From NCBI GenBank assembly GCA_022791635.1, contig JAAVZL010000057.1:1-37422 (forward strand): a stretch of DNA of 37,422 bases, read 5' to 3'. A model generated the notes under the pieces. The model was not told the origin of the DNA. It made no database searches and saw only the letters and a program-made list of their open reading frames with translations. This document shows positions 14,465-21,982 of the stretch, piece after piece. Position 1 is the first letter of the stretch; every line of letters starts with the position of its first letter. A program made the translations under genes and the position numbers. Source of the DNA: Lachnospiraceae bacterium. Lineage in GTDB: Bacteria; Bacillota; Clostridia; Lachnospirales; Lachnospiraceae.

Positions 14465-15949
14465 TTATAACTGACTGGAGGCCAGCTCCAGGACTCTTGC
14501 CTGGCTGTATTCACTTCGGTCAAGCTCTCCCGCTATCATGCCGTTGCTCATGACCAGAATCCGATCCGACATCCCAAGAAGCTCCGGCATCTCAGAGCTA
14601 ATCATAATTACGCTCTTTCCTGCCTCCACCAGCTTGCACATAAGACCGTAGATCTCCTGCTTTGCACCCACATCAATTCCTCTAGTGGGCTCGTCAAAGA
14701 TCAAAATCTCACAGTTGGTTGCCATAGCCTTTGCCAGCACCACCTTCTGCTGATTTCCTCCGGACAGATTCTTCACCAGCTGCTCCGCACTGGGCGTCTT
14801 GATATTCAAATCCTGAATGTAGCCGTCCACACAATCCTTTTCCGTCTTCTTATTGACAAAGAAGAACTGAGACACCTTTTTCAAAATACTGTACACAATG
14901 TTCTCCCGGATGGGCAGGGAAAGCACCACGCCCTGGGCCTTTCGGTCCTCGGGAATCAGGCCGATGCCTGCGTTAAGGCCCGTTCTTGGATTCTTGGGCT
15001 GATACTTCTTTCCCTTAAAGGTGATTTCACCGGACTGAATGGGATCCGCGCCGTAGAGAGCCCGCACAAGCTCCGTACGCCCGGCGCCTACCAGGCCGCC
15101 AAAGCCCAGAATCTCTCCCTTCTTTATCTCAAAACTTACATTCTTCACCCGCTTGTTCGTCAGGCCCTCTGCCTTCAGAATCGTCTCCCCAATCTCCCGC
15201 TTGGGAACGGGATAATCATCGGAGAGCTCCCGGCCTACCATGTAGGCAATGAGCTGCTTCTTATCAAGCTCCGTCACATCCTTGGTGACAATGTATTTCC
15301 CATCACAGAATACACTGGCCCGATCGCAGAGCTCAAACACCTCCTCCAGGCGGTGAGAGATGAAGATGATCGTTACTTTTTCCTTTTTCAGCTTTTCAAT
15401 AATCTTAAAAAAGACCTCTGTCTCCTTGATGGTCAGAGGAGCCGTCGGCTCATCCATAATAATAAATTCCGTATTTCTGGATACTGCCTTTAAAATCTCC
15501 ACAATCTGCTGGTAAGCCACGCCCAGATCACATACCCGCTTATGTACGTCCAGATCTACGCCCATCTCCTTGCAGAGCTCCCTGGCCTTCTCCTCCATAG
15601 CCGCCACATCCCGAAAGATGCCCTTTTTGATTTCTCTTCCGTAAAAAATATTTTCCGCAACAGTCAGGTAGGGAACCAGACTGAATTCCTGATAGATTAC
15701 ACTGATTCCAAGCTCCATGGACTGCTTGGGGTTTAGCTTGTCGAATGTCTTTCCGTTGAAAACAATACTGCCCGACGTAGGCTCAATGGCCCCTGTCAGG
15801 ATCTTAATAAAAGTAGATTTTCCGGCTCCGTTTTCACCGCAGATTGCATGGACCTCACCCCGCTTCACCTCAAAAGATACGCCGTCCAGCGCCTTAACAC
15901 CGGGATAATATTTGCATATGTCTTGAACCTTCAGGATCACATCTTCCAC
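14465..15949 (-). CDS. ribose-type ABC sugar importer ATPase 1 (two fused ATPase domains)
   Basis: A 494-residue RbsA/MglA-type protein with two ABC domains. Domain 1 has Walker A GENGAGKST (residues 38-46), a signature region with LGVAYQQIVEI in place of the usual LSGGQ, and Walker B EFIIMDEPT. Domain 2 has the degenerate Walker A GLVGAGRTE typical of this family, the signature LSGGNQQKV and Walker B EILIFDEPTRGID. It powers the permease encoded downstream. The gene starts with GTG; GGAGGGA precedes it by about 6 nt. It is separated from the binding-protein gene by 102 nt containing a strong hairpin. Confidence 0.94.
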   Translation of the reverse strand: MEDVILKVQDICKYYPGVKALDGVSFEVKRGEVHAICGENGAGKSTFIKILTGAIEPTSGSIVFNGKTFDKLNPKQSMELGISVIYQEFSLVPYLTVAENIFYGREIKKGIFRDVAAMEEKARELCKEMGVDLDVHKRVCDLGVAYQQIVEILKAVSRNTEFIIMDEPTAPLTIKETEVFFKIIEKLKKEKVTIIFISHRLEEVFELCDRASVFCDGKYIVTKDVTELDKKQLIAYMVGRELSDDYPVPKREIGETILKAEGLTNKRVKNVSFEIKKGEILGFGGLVGAGRTELVRALYGADPIQSGEITFKGKKYQPKNPRTGLNAGIGLIPEDRKAQGVVLSLPIRENIVYSILKKVSQFFFVNKKTEKDCVDGYIQDLNIKTPSAEQLVKNLSGGNQQKVVLAKAMATNCEILIFDEPTRGIDVGAKQEIYGLMCKLVEAGKSVIMISSEMPELLGMSDRILVMSNGMIAGELDRSEYSQARVLELASSQL

Positions 15950-15977
15950 TTCTATCCCTCCATTCTATTTAACCTGC

Positions 15978-16010
15978 ATGGGGGCTGTCGTATTTTGCAA
16001 CAGCCCCCAT
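15978..16010 (-). other. perfect hairpin between sugar-binding-protein 1 and ATPase 1 genes
   Basis: An 11-bp perfect stem (ATGGGGGCTGT/ACAGCCCCCAT) with an 11-nt loop. No U-tract follows on the minus strand, so it should not stop transcription fully. The usual role for such structures after binding-protein genes is to protect the upstream mRNA, giving more binding protein than ATPase (inference). Confidence 0.75.
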
Positions 16011-16051
16011 ACATCTTTTCCTAACTATTCAATTCTTCCAGAATACGTTCC

Positions 16052-17179
16052 TTACTTGGGATCGTACTTATAGGTGCCGTCCAGCAGGTCAGCAAGGGGA
16101 ACCAGTACGGGGTCGAAGATAACCGTCTTGGTTGCTGCCGGCTTTCCGTTCATGATGTAGTATACCAGCTGATATGCTGACTCATAGCCGCAGGCATAGG
16201 GGAACAGGTCTACGGTTCCTCTGTAGATGGTGTTCTCCTCAAGCATGTTGTTCAGAGCCTCATCCGTAGCATCGCCAGAGAATACGGCAACGGGATCGTC
16301 TCCTGTATAGCCTGCATTTACCATGGCCTGGTATCCGCCGATTCCGCCGGAGTCGTTGGAAGCTACTACAACCTGAAGGTCGGGATATGCTGCCAGAGTA
16401 CTCTCAACAATCTGAAGTCCAAGCTCCGGAGTGTCGCCGGCCTGACGGGCAACGATGTTGATGTTCTTGCACTCTGCCTCCAGAGTATCCTGGATACCGT
16501 CTGCACGTGCAATGGTATCTGCCACGTTATCCTGTGTAATCAGACAAACCTGAACCTCTTCCTGATCGCCCAGGTTCTCATTGATCCAGTTGGCTGCGTT
16601 CTTTCCGATTGCCTGGCCGTAGGAATACTCCTCGCAGATGTAACGGAAATCAGCAATGTCAACGCTCTGTGCGGCACAGCTTGTTACAATGCCTGCCTCG
16701 TTGGCGGATGCCACAACACTCTCCAGTGCGTTCTGGTCAATGGGAGAAATCATAATGGCGTCATAGCTGTCATTTACCAGAGTCTCCACGTCGGAAACCT
16801 GCTTGTCAACGTCATACTGAGAGTCAATGGTCAGAGGCTCACTTAAGCCCATTTCCTTACAAGCGGCATTGAAGCCCTCCACTACCTGTACGAACCAGGG
16901 ATTTGCCAGGTTCATGCACACATAGCCAAGCTTTAAATCAGAAGGAACATCGGCAGCCTGAACGGCAGCGATAACCTCATCCATGGTCATGGTATCCTCT
17001 TCTCCGCTGGGAGCGGCAGCCTCTTCCGGTGCCTCTGTCTCTGCAGGCTCTTCCTCTGCAGGGGCAGCTGTCTCCTCAGACTCAGCGGGAGCAGCGGGCT
17101 CTTCAGCCTTGGATCCGCAGCCTGCAAGTGTTGCGCCGAACAAAGTCACAACCAGGAGCATTGCCAATAACTTTTTCAT
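16052..17179 (-). CDS. ribose-type sugar-binding lipoprotein 1
   Basis: A 375-residue extracellular solute-binding protein (periplasmic-binding-protein type I fold, RbsB class). A lipoprotein signal peptide MKKLLAMLLVVTLFGATLAGC gives a lipobox LAGC with Cys21. It is followed by an acidic, Ala/Pro/Glu-rich tether to about residue 65, then the binding domain starting KLGYVCMNLANPWFVQVVEG. The aromatic residues of this strand and the downstream ISPIDQNALESVV and VASNDSGGIGGYQAM segments are typical for pentose/hexose binders. GGAGGTAGAAAGAA precedes the ATG. It is the second gene of operon 1, after the isomerase. The expected sugar is the isomerase substrate or its relatives. Confidence 0.93.
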   Translation of the reverse strand: MKKLLAMLLVVTLFGATLAGCGSKAEEPAAPAESEETAAPAEEEPAETEAPEEAAAPSGEEDTMTMDEVIAAVQAADVPSDLKLGYVCMNLANPWFVQVVEGFNAACKEMGLSEPLTIDSQYDVDKQVSDVETLVNDSYDAIMISPIDQNALESVVASANEAGIVTSCAAQSVDIADFRYICEEYSYGQAIGKNAANWINENLGDQEEVQVCLITQDNVADTIARADGIQDTLEAECKNINIVARQAGDTPELGLQIVESTLAAYPDLQVVVASNDSGGIGGYQAMVNAGYTGDDPVAVFSGDATDEALNNMLEENTIYRGTVDLFPYACGYESAYQLVYYIMNGKPAATKTVIFDPVLVPLADLLDGTYKYDPK

Positions 17180-17207
17180 TTCTTTCTACCTCCATTTCGG
17201 TTCTGCC

Positions 17208-17278
17208 CTGCCCCTTTCTTGCTGTCGGGGGCAGCGCTGTTTACAGTTTCTTTTTTATTTAATCGGCACCAAGTGCCG
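17208..17278 (-). other. two hairpins between the isomerase and sugar-binding-protein 1 genes
   Basis: CTGCCCC/GGGGCAG at 17208-17214 and 17228-17234, and CGGCAC/GTGCCG with a 3-nt loop at 17264-17278. Neither is followed by a U-tract on the minus strand. They could be processing or stability elements within the operon transcript. Confidence 0.5.
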
Positions 17279-17291
17279 TTAAATACTTTCC

Positions 17292-18029
17292 TTAGTTCTT
17301 TTTGTAATAATCCTTATAATCCGCAAAGATGAGATATTTAGGCTCTTCATCCTCTACCACCTCGGGAATTCTCTCCCCTGCAGTGTGGAAGCGGTTGTCG
17401 ATGGTATCATCATTGGTGGTGGACACCTCAAACAGCATCACGGGGCCGGTTCCCGGTACCCCCTGCCAGGAATGATACTGACCGGGCTTTAAGGTAATGC
17501 TCTCGCCGGGCTTTAAGGTTACCTGTCCGCCTGCGGGAACCGTGACCTTGCGTCCGTCCACGCTGACCGTAACGGGGGTGGTGGTATCGAAGGTTCCCTT
17601 CTTTCCGCTACGTCCTCCCTCTACATCCTCAAAGTCCTCCTTGGTACAGTTGTAAAGGGTGATCACCAGATCTCCGCCGCCCTTGTTGATGATATCCTCC
17701 ATCTTGCTCCAATGGTAATGGTAGGGAAGCACCTGACCGTCATCTACCAGAAGCAGCTTCTCCGCGTAGGGCTTCGGGTATTTTTCCTTGTTATGGAAAT
17801 TGCCGTTTCTGTATGTAAAGATGGTAAGACCGATTTTCTTGAAGTCTCCGCTTCCGAAATCGGAAATATCCCAGCCAAGCATATTTTCCACGATCTCCTC
17901 ATAATCCTCGCCGGCTTCCTTCCATTCCTTTGGTCCCCAATGTGCGAACCCCGGCATGGGAAGACCCTTTTCTTCCTCCATAAAATGGATGGTTTTCTCA
18001 ATAATCGCATTCAACTCCGAACGTTTCAT
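17292..18029 (-). CDS. D-lyxose/D-mannose isomerase-like cupin
   Basis: A 245-residue cupin sugar isomerase of the D-lyxose ketol-isomerase family (EcSI/YdaE type), which interconverts D-lyxose with D-xylulose and in several members D-mannose with D-fructose. The metal-site motif is visible as YHYHWSKMEDI, giving His104, His106 and Glu111, and KPGQYHSWQG adds His186. Length suits the family. I start at the ATG at 18029, where AAAGGAGA lies about 8 nt upstream; an in-frame start 14 codons earlier has no such site. First gene of operon 1, downstream of a promoter with a LacI-type palindrome in its spacer and divergent from the lacI-family gene. This is the strongest clue to the sugar handled by the operon. 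Confidence 0.88.
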   Translation of the reverse strand: MKRSELNAIIEKTIHFMEEEKGLPMPGFAHWGPKEWKEAGEDYEEIVENMLGWDISDFGSGDFKKIGLTIFTYRNGNFHNKEKYPKPYAEKLLLVDDGQVLPYHYHWSKMEDIINKGGGDLVITLYNCTKEDFEDVEGGRSGKKGTFDTTTPVTVSVDGRKVTVPAGGQVTLKPGESITLKPGQYHSWQGVPGTGPVMLFEVSTTNDDTIDNRFHTAGERIPEVVEDEEPKYLIFADYKDYYKKN

Positions 18030-18083
18030 AAAAACATCTCCTTTGCTTTTTAGGAAAAGTATTTTTTTCATCTACTAAAGAAA

Positions 18084-18112
18084 ATTTTAAGAAAAAAAAC
18101 GTTTTTAAACAA
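18084..18112 (-). promoter_or_regulatory. operon 1 promoter with LacI-type operator in its spacer
   Basis: On the minus strand, TTGTTT (18107-18112), 17 nt, then TAAAAT (18084-18089). The spacer contains AAAAACGTTTTT, centred on the CG at 18100-18101. A central CG flanked by A and T tracts is the usual design of LacI-family operators, and a bound repressor here would block RNA polymerase. It lies about 55 nt upstream of the isomerase start codon. Confidence 0.65.
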
Positions 18113-18179
18113 GATAGATTCCGAAGTTTTGATTTTTCGTTAGTTATCCCATATTTTTAAGTATTTGTCACAAATTTAC

Positions 18180-18208
18180 TTGACTTTTTTGTGCATTTTA
18201 TCTAAAAT
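18180..18208 (+). promoter_or_regulatory. promoter of the lacI-family gene
   Basis: TTGACT (18180-18185), 17 nt, TAAAAT (18203-18208). It leaves a leader of about 85 nt before the ATG at 18299, within which a strong inverted repeat lies. Confidence 0.7.
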
Positions 18209-18220
18209 CAAGGAGAAATC

Positions 18221-18246
18221 ATAAAAATAGACGCCTCTATTTTTAT
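18221..18246. promoter_or_regulatory. perfect inverted repeat in the lacI leader
   Basis: ATAAAAATAGA, a 4-nt gap (CGCC), then TCTATTTTTAT: a perfect 11-bp inverted repeat just downstream of the expected transcription start. It could be a second operator for autoregulation or a leader hairpin. Its sequence differs from the palindrome in the operon 1 promoter. Confidence 0.6.
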
Positions 18247-18298
18247 AAAATTTTTTATTTATTTTTATTTTAGACCCAAAAAGGAGACAAAAACCACC

Positions 18299-19357
18299 AT
18301 GTCTACCATCAAAGATGTGGCAACACGGGCAGGCGTTGCCATTTCAACCGTTTCGAATGTGATTAACAACAAAGGGAATGTGGCTCCCGCCACGGTGCAG
18401 AAGGTAAACGACGCCATCAAGGAGCTGAATTACCAGACAAATTATATTGCAAAGCTTATGAAGAGCAAGCAGCCCAAGCGAATCGGCATGCTCGTGGATG
18501 ATCTGTGCGGTTTATTTTACCCTTATGTAATTCGACCCGTCCGCCAGATTGCAGAGGAGCACAATTACGAGCTGGTGCTCTACGACACCAACAGCAATCC
18601 GGAGAAGGAGTGGAAGATTTTCCAAAGTCTTGTATTTTCCCAGATCGACGGGATAATCTTCAGCACCTCCACGCCTCCCACAGAGCTCACCGCTTTTGTA
18701 AGAAACCTGCGGCAGCTCATCGAGAGCTCTCACCGTTCCGTCAGCCTGGTGAGCATTGAGCGGGATCTGACCCGCTACGGCATTGATTCCGTGTACACGG
18801 ATATGCACGCCGCCGGCCAGAAGGCTGTCCAGCATCTGCTGGATAAAGGCTGCCGGGTTATCGGGCACATTACCGGCCCCATTGATGCAGAGATTGTCCA
18901 GGACCGCCTAAACGGGTACAAGGATGTACTCACAGAAAACAAGCTCCCTATCCGGGAGCATCTCATTGCCTACGGCGACTACAGCCATCTGAGCGGCTAC
19001 CAGGCCATGAATACCCTGCTGGACTGGAACCCGGACATTGACGGCGTGTTTGCCGCCAACGATCAGATGGCCATCGGCGCCTGCATGGCCCTAAAGGCCG
19101 CCAACAAGCGGATCCCCAAGGACGTGAAAGTGATCGGCTGCGACGACGTCTTCGTCACCGCCATCGTAGAGCCTCCCCTGTCCACCGTTCACATCCGCAA
19201 GAACCTTCTGGGCAAAGAGGCCATCCAGGCCCTGCTGGAACAGCTGGAGAACCGCCGGGCCGGCTCCGTCAAGCGCCTGGAGCTAGAGAACCATCTGGTA
19301 GTCCGGGAATCCACAGACCGAGTGAACCGGTCTTATCTGATGCCTTCGGAGTGGTAA
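18299..19357 (+). CDS. LacI-family transcriptional regulator
   Basis: A 352-residue sugar-responsive repressor. The N-terminal helix-turn-helix (TIKDVATRAGVAISTVSNVI) and hinge helix region (about 48-60) are followed by a periplasmic-binding-protein-like sensor starting KRIGMLVDDLCGLFYPYVIR, with VFAANDQMAIGACMALKAAN and VIGCDDVFVTAIVEPPLSTV near the C-terminus. Full length. AAGGAGA lies about 11 nt before the ATG. It is divergent from the isomerase-led operon 1 and should control it. Its stop codon is separated by one nucleotide from the stop codon of aldolase 2 on the other strand, so no terminator fits between the convergent genes and their transcripts must overlap. Confidence 0.93.
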   Translation: MSTIKDVATRAGVAISTVSNVINNKGNVAPATVQKVNDAIKELNYQTNYIAKLMKSKQPKRIGMLVDDLCGLFYPYVIRPVRQIAEEHNYELVLYDTNSNPEKEWKIFQSLVFSQIDGIIFSTSTPPTELTAFVRNLRQLIESSHRSVSLVSIERDLTRYGIDSVYTDMHAAGQKAVQHLLDKGCRVIGHITGPIDAEIVQDRLNGYKDVLTENKLPIREHLIAYGDYSHLSGYQAMNTLLDWNPDIDGVFAANDQMAIGACMALKAANKRIPKDVKVIGCDDVFVTAIVEPPLSTVHIRKNLLGKEAIQALLEQLENRRAGSVKRLELENHLVVRESTDRVNRSYLMPSEW

Positions 19358-19358
19358 T

Positions 19359-20363
19359 CTATACATACCACATATCCAAATACTCTCGCACCATACGCTT
19401 CATCACCCGAAAAATAATATCCTGCCGAGCCGCCGTAGTGAAGACCGCCAGGTCCTCCTTTTCTCCGGTACCACATTTTTCCGTCAAATACCCTTCCCGG
19501 ATAAGCTTCGCAACCGTTTCCGGTCCTGCTGCCCTGGATGCATTGCGCACCAAAAATTCCACCAGCTCCGGAGAGGCATCCCGCTCCAGCGCCGTCCAAA
19601 TATTTACCTTACACACCCCATCCTCAAAAAGCTTTCTCACCTGCTCATTAGACACCGAAGAAGTCCCATGAAGCACAATCCTCGGGCCAATCAGCTCCTT
19701 AATAGCCCGGGCCGCCTCCCCATGATACTTAAGATCCTTCCCAGAGGCCCGGTGCTCCGTACCCAGATTTGCCACCACCAAATCCACGCCCGTACGCTTC
19801 ATGTAATCCGCACACTTCTCCTCCGTCGTAATATCATTGTGGGCCTCGCCACCTGCATCCACAATCTCGTCACAGGCTCCCTCAATAAGAATCTCCCCGC
19901 CCTTTTTCTCCACAAAGCTCCTGGTTTTTGCAATGTTTTCCTCCAAGGGAAGGGTAGATGCATCATACATAATCGTAGAGAAGTCGCTCAGATCCCCCTC
20001 ACAGAGAGCCTCATCCAAATCATGCTGTACATGATCCAGATGGAGTAGCAAATCTACGTTATCATAATCTCCACCCTCCCGCATAAGAACCTCCGCATCC
20101 GCCCGAAAGAGCCGAAGCCCCGTCTCCCAATTTCTGCTGTGGGTATAATTCCGGGATTGCGAGCGATGCTCATACTGCACCGTAATCGCCAGCGTCACCG
20201 GCACACGCTCAAAGCCATGTTCTCTGGCAAATTCACTAGCCGCCTCAAGAATCGCCTCCGTAGTAGTCAGATTTTCCGTGCAGAAACAAGGAATCACCCA
20301 CCCCTTCTTCGCCGTCTCCCGATAAATATTCAATACATCTTCTCTTCTTCTAATAATCGCCAT
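19359..20363 (-). CDS. class II ketose-phosphate aldolase, paralogue 2
   Basis: A 334-residue class II aldolase, by eye close to 87% identical to aldolase 1 and with the same motifs: HLDHVQHD, YDASTLPLEENIAKT, EGACDEIVDAGGEAH, GTEHRASGKDLKYHG, LHGTSSVSNEQV and KVNIWTALERD. The N-terminal pattern (MAIIRRREDVLNIYRETAKKG) fixes the start of both. AAGGAGA precedes the ATG. It is the last gene of operon 2, after kinase 3, with palindromic repeat D in the 121-nt gap between them. The near-identity of the two aldolases, in operons with different regulators and transporters, indicates that both pathways end in the same kind of cleavage (inference). Confidence 0.86.
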   Translation of the reverse strand: MAIIRRREDVLNIYRETAKKGWVIPCFCTENLTTTEAILEAASEFAREHGFERVPVTLAITVQYEHRSQSRNYTHSRNWETGLRLFRADAEVLMREGGDYDNVDLLLHLDHVQHDLDEALCEGDLSDFSTIMYDASTLPLEENIAKTRSFVEKKGGEILIEGACDEIVDAGGEAHNDITTEEKCADYMKRTGVDLVVANLGTEHRASGKDLKYHGEAARAIKELIGPRIVLHGTSSVSNEQVRKLFEDGVCKVNIWTALERDASPELVEFLVRNASRAAGPETVAKLIREGYLTEKCGTGEKEDLAVFTTAARQDIIFRVMKRMVREYLDMWYV

Positions 20364-20400
20364 ATCTTTCTCCTTTTCATCTATACTCTCCGGTCCCCAA

Positions 20401-20468
20401 GGGGCAGTCGCAAAACAAGCCGGACACCGGATATGGAAATGGGCGCCGGCTTGTTTTGCGGCCGCCCC
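20401..20468. repeat. dispersed palindromic repeat, copy D (mini form)
   Basis: A 68-nt hairpin. The outer arms 20401-20422 and 20447-20468 pair with one mismatch and one G-U (GGGGCAGTCGCAAAACAAGC on the left). The loop region holds only GACACCGGATATGGAAATGG, matching the ACCGGATAT-GGAAA part of the core in copy A. It starts 16 nt past the kinase 3 stop codon. It looks like an outer stem with most of the core missing. Confidence 0.8.
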
Positions 20469-20484
20469 CTCCCCCCGGACACTC

Positions 20485-21966
20485 CTAAACCATATTTAAA
20501 TACACAGAGGAAAGCCTTTTATACTTCCGATACTTCCCCTCATAAGCTTTCAAGCTCTCCTCCCGAGGCCGAAAATACTCCGCCCCCTTTACCATAGCTC
20601 CCGCCGCATCCTCCACATCCCGATAGATACCATTTCCAATCCCAGACAACATACATGCCCCGATAGAAGGAAGCTCAATATTCTCCATACGCCCCACCGG
20701 CGCCTGAATCAGATCGGCCCGCAGCTTCAACAGCTTATCCGAACGCGATCCCCCTCCTCCGAAGTGAATCCTAGAAAACGGCTCCTCCCTGGTAGAGCGA
20801 ATATAATCAATGCACCCCACAAACTGAAAAGCCAAACTTTCCAAAAGGCTCTCAAAAATCTCCTCCCTGGTAGTCCCCAACCCCATCCCCAAAACAGCTC
20901 CATGAAAATTCTCTGCATAAGGCAGGAAAAACAACGGATTCTCCCCATCCAGCCTGACACCCTCAATCAGCCTTCCCATATCGGCTTTCTCATCTTTCAG
21001 AATCTGCTTACAATACCATTCCAACAAAGCCCCGGCCGTAGGAAAAGCTCCCATCACCGTATACTTCCCCCGAAAAGGAGAATTGTAACAGCAAGAAAAA
21101 ATCAGAGAATCTCCAAAATCATTACAGCCCTCCACAAAGGTATCCGAAAAATATCCCAGCTGTTCATAAGTCCCCATAAGAACTCCTATGGTATCGGAAT
21201 GACAAAGCTGCGCGCCCGTAGACAAAAGAGAGGCCGACACATCATGGCACCCAATGGTCACAGGAAGCTCACAGGGGAGCTTCACATTTCCATAGGCACA
21301 AATCCTCCCCACCGTTGTAGAGGACTCCACAATGTCAGTTCCCAATTTTTCCGCAGAAATCCCCATCAACTCTAGCAACGGCTCAGACCAATGGCCGCCC
21401 TTCACATCAAAGGCCAGCTTCCTGGCCGCCAAAGTGGTATCCTGCACCCCCGGAAACCCAAGCCGATGCATAATATACTGCTGATTAGAATAAAATCCGG
21501 CGGCTGCCTTAAAGATCTCCGGCCTATTTTTCTTAATCCACAGAATTTTCGACACCGAGCTCAAGGTAGACAAGGTATTACCCGTGATCCTGGCATACTC
21601 CCGGGCCCCAAGTTCCCGATCGATAAGTGCAACCTCTGCCCCCGAACGCCCACAGAAGCCCGGCAGCATAGCATACAACGCATTGCCCTCTTTATCCACC
21701 GGCGTAATACTGTCCCCAAAAAAGGAACAAGTCATCGAAAGAAGCCCCACATCCTCAGGCAAATTTTTCAAAAGCTCTCCCACCGCCTGTTCCGAAGCTT
21801 CAAAGACCTCCTCCGCATGAAGCTCGATTTCATTCGGCTTCGGACTATACCAGCCATATTTTTTGCTGGTTCCCATGATTGCTTCCGCCGTAGCAGAATC
21901 AATCAGAGTCACATGTACATTGGAGGTTCCAAAATCCAGGGCCAAAAATGCTTCTCTTCGCTTCAA
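20485..21966 (-). CDS. FGGY-family carbohydrate kinase 3
   Basis: A 493-residue FGGY kinase, clearly more distant from kinases 1 and 2 than these are from each other. FLALDFGTSNVHVTLIDSAT is the phosphate loop, TIGCHDVSASLLSTGAQ contains the catalytic Asp region, and IHFGGGGSRSDKLLKLRADL is the second signature. The substrate is unknown; the different GCHDVS context suggests a sugar different from that of operon 1. It starts with TTG, preceded by AAGGAGG 8 nt upstream. It lies 16 nt after the dehydrogenase gene in operon 2 and is followed by palindrome D and aldolase 2. Confidence 0.88.
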   Translation of the reverse strand: MKRREAFLALDFGTSNVHVTLIDSATAEAIMGTSKKYGWYSPKPNEIELHAEEVFEASEQAVGELLKNLPEDVGLLSMTCSFFGDSITPVDKEGNALYAMLPGFCGRSGAEVALIDRELGAREYARITGNTLSTLSSVSKILWIKKNRPEIFKAAAGFYSNQQYIMHRLGFPGVQDTTLAARKLAFDVKGGHWSEPLLELMGISAEKLGTDIVESSTTVGRICAYGNVKLPCELPVTIGCHDVSASLLSTGAQLCHSDTIGVLMGTYEQLGYFSDTFVEGCNDFGDSLIFSCCYNSPFRGKYTVMGAFPTAGALLEWYCKQILKDEKADMGRLIEGVRLDGENPLFFLPYAENFHGAVLGMGLGTTREEIFESLLESLAFQFVGCIDYIRSTREEPFSRIHFGGGGSRSDKLLKLRADLIQAPVGRMENIELPSIGACMLSGIGNGIYRDVEDAAGAMVKGAEYFRPREESLKAYEGKYRKYKRLSSVYLNMV

Positions 21967-21982
21967 GCCTCCAACCTCCTTT

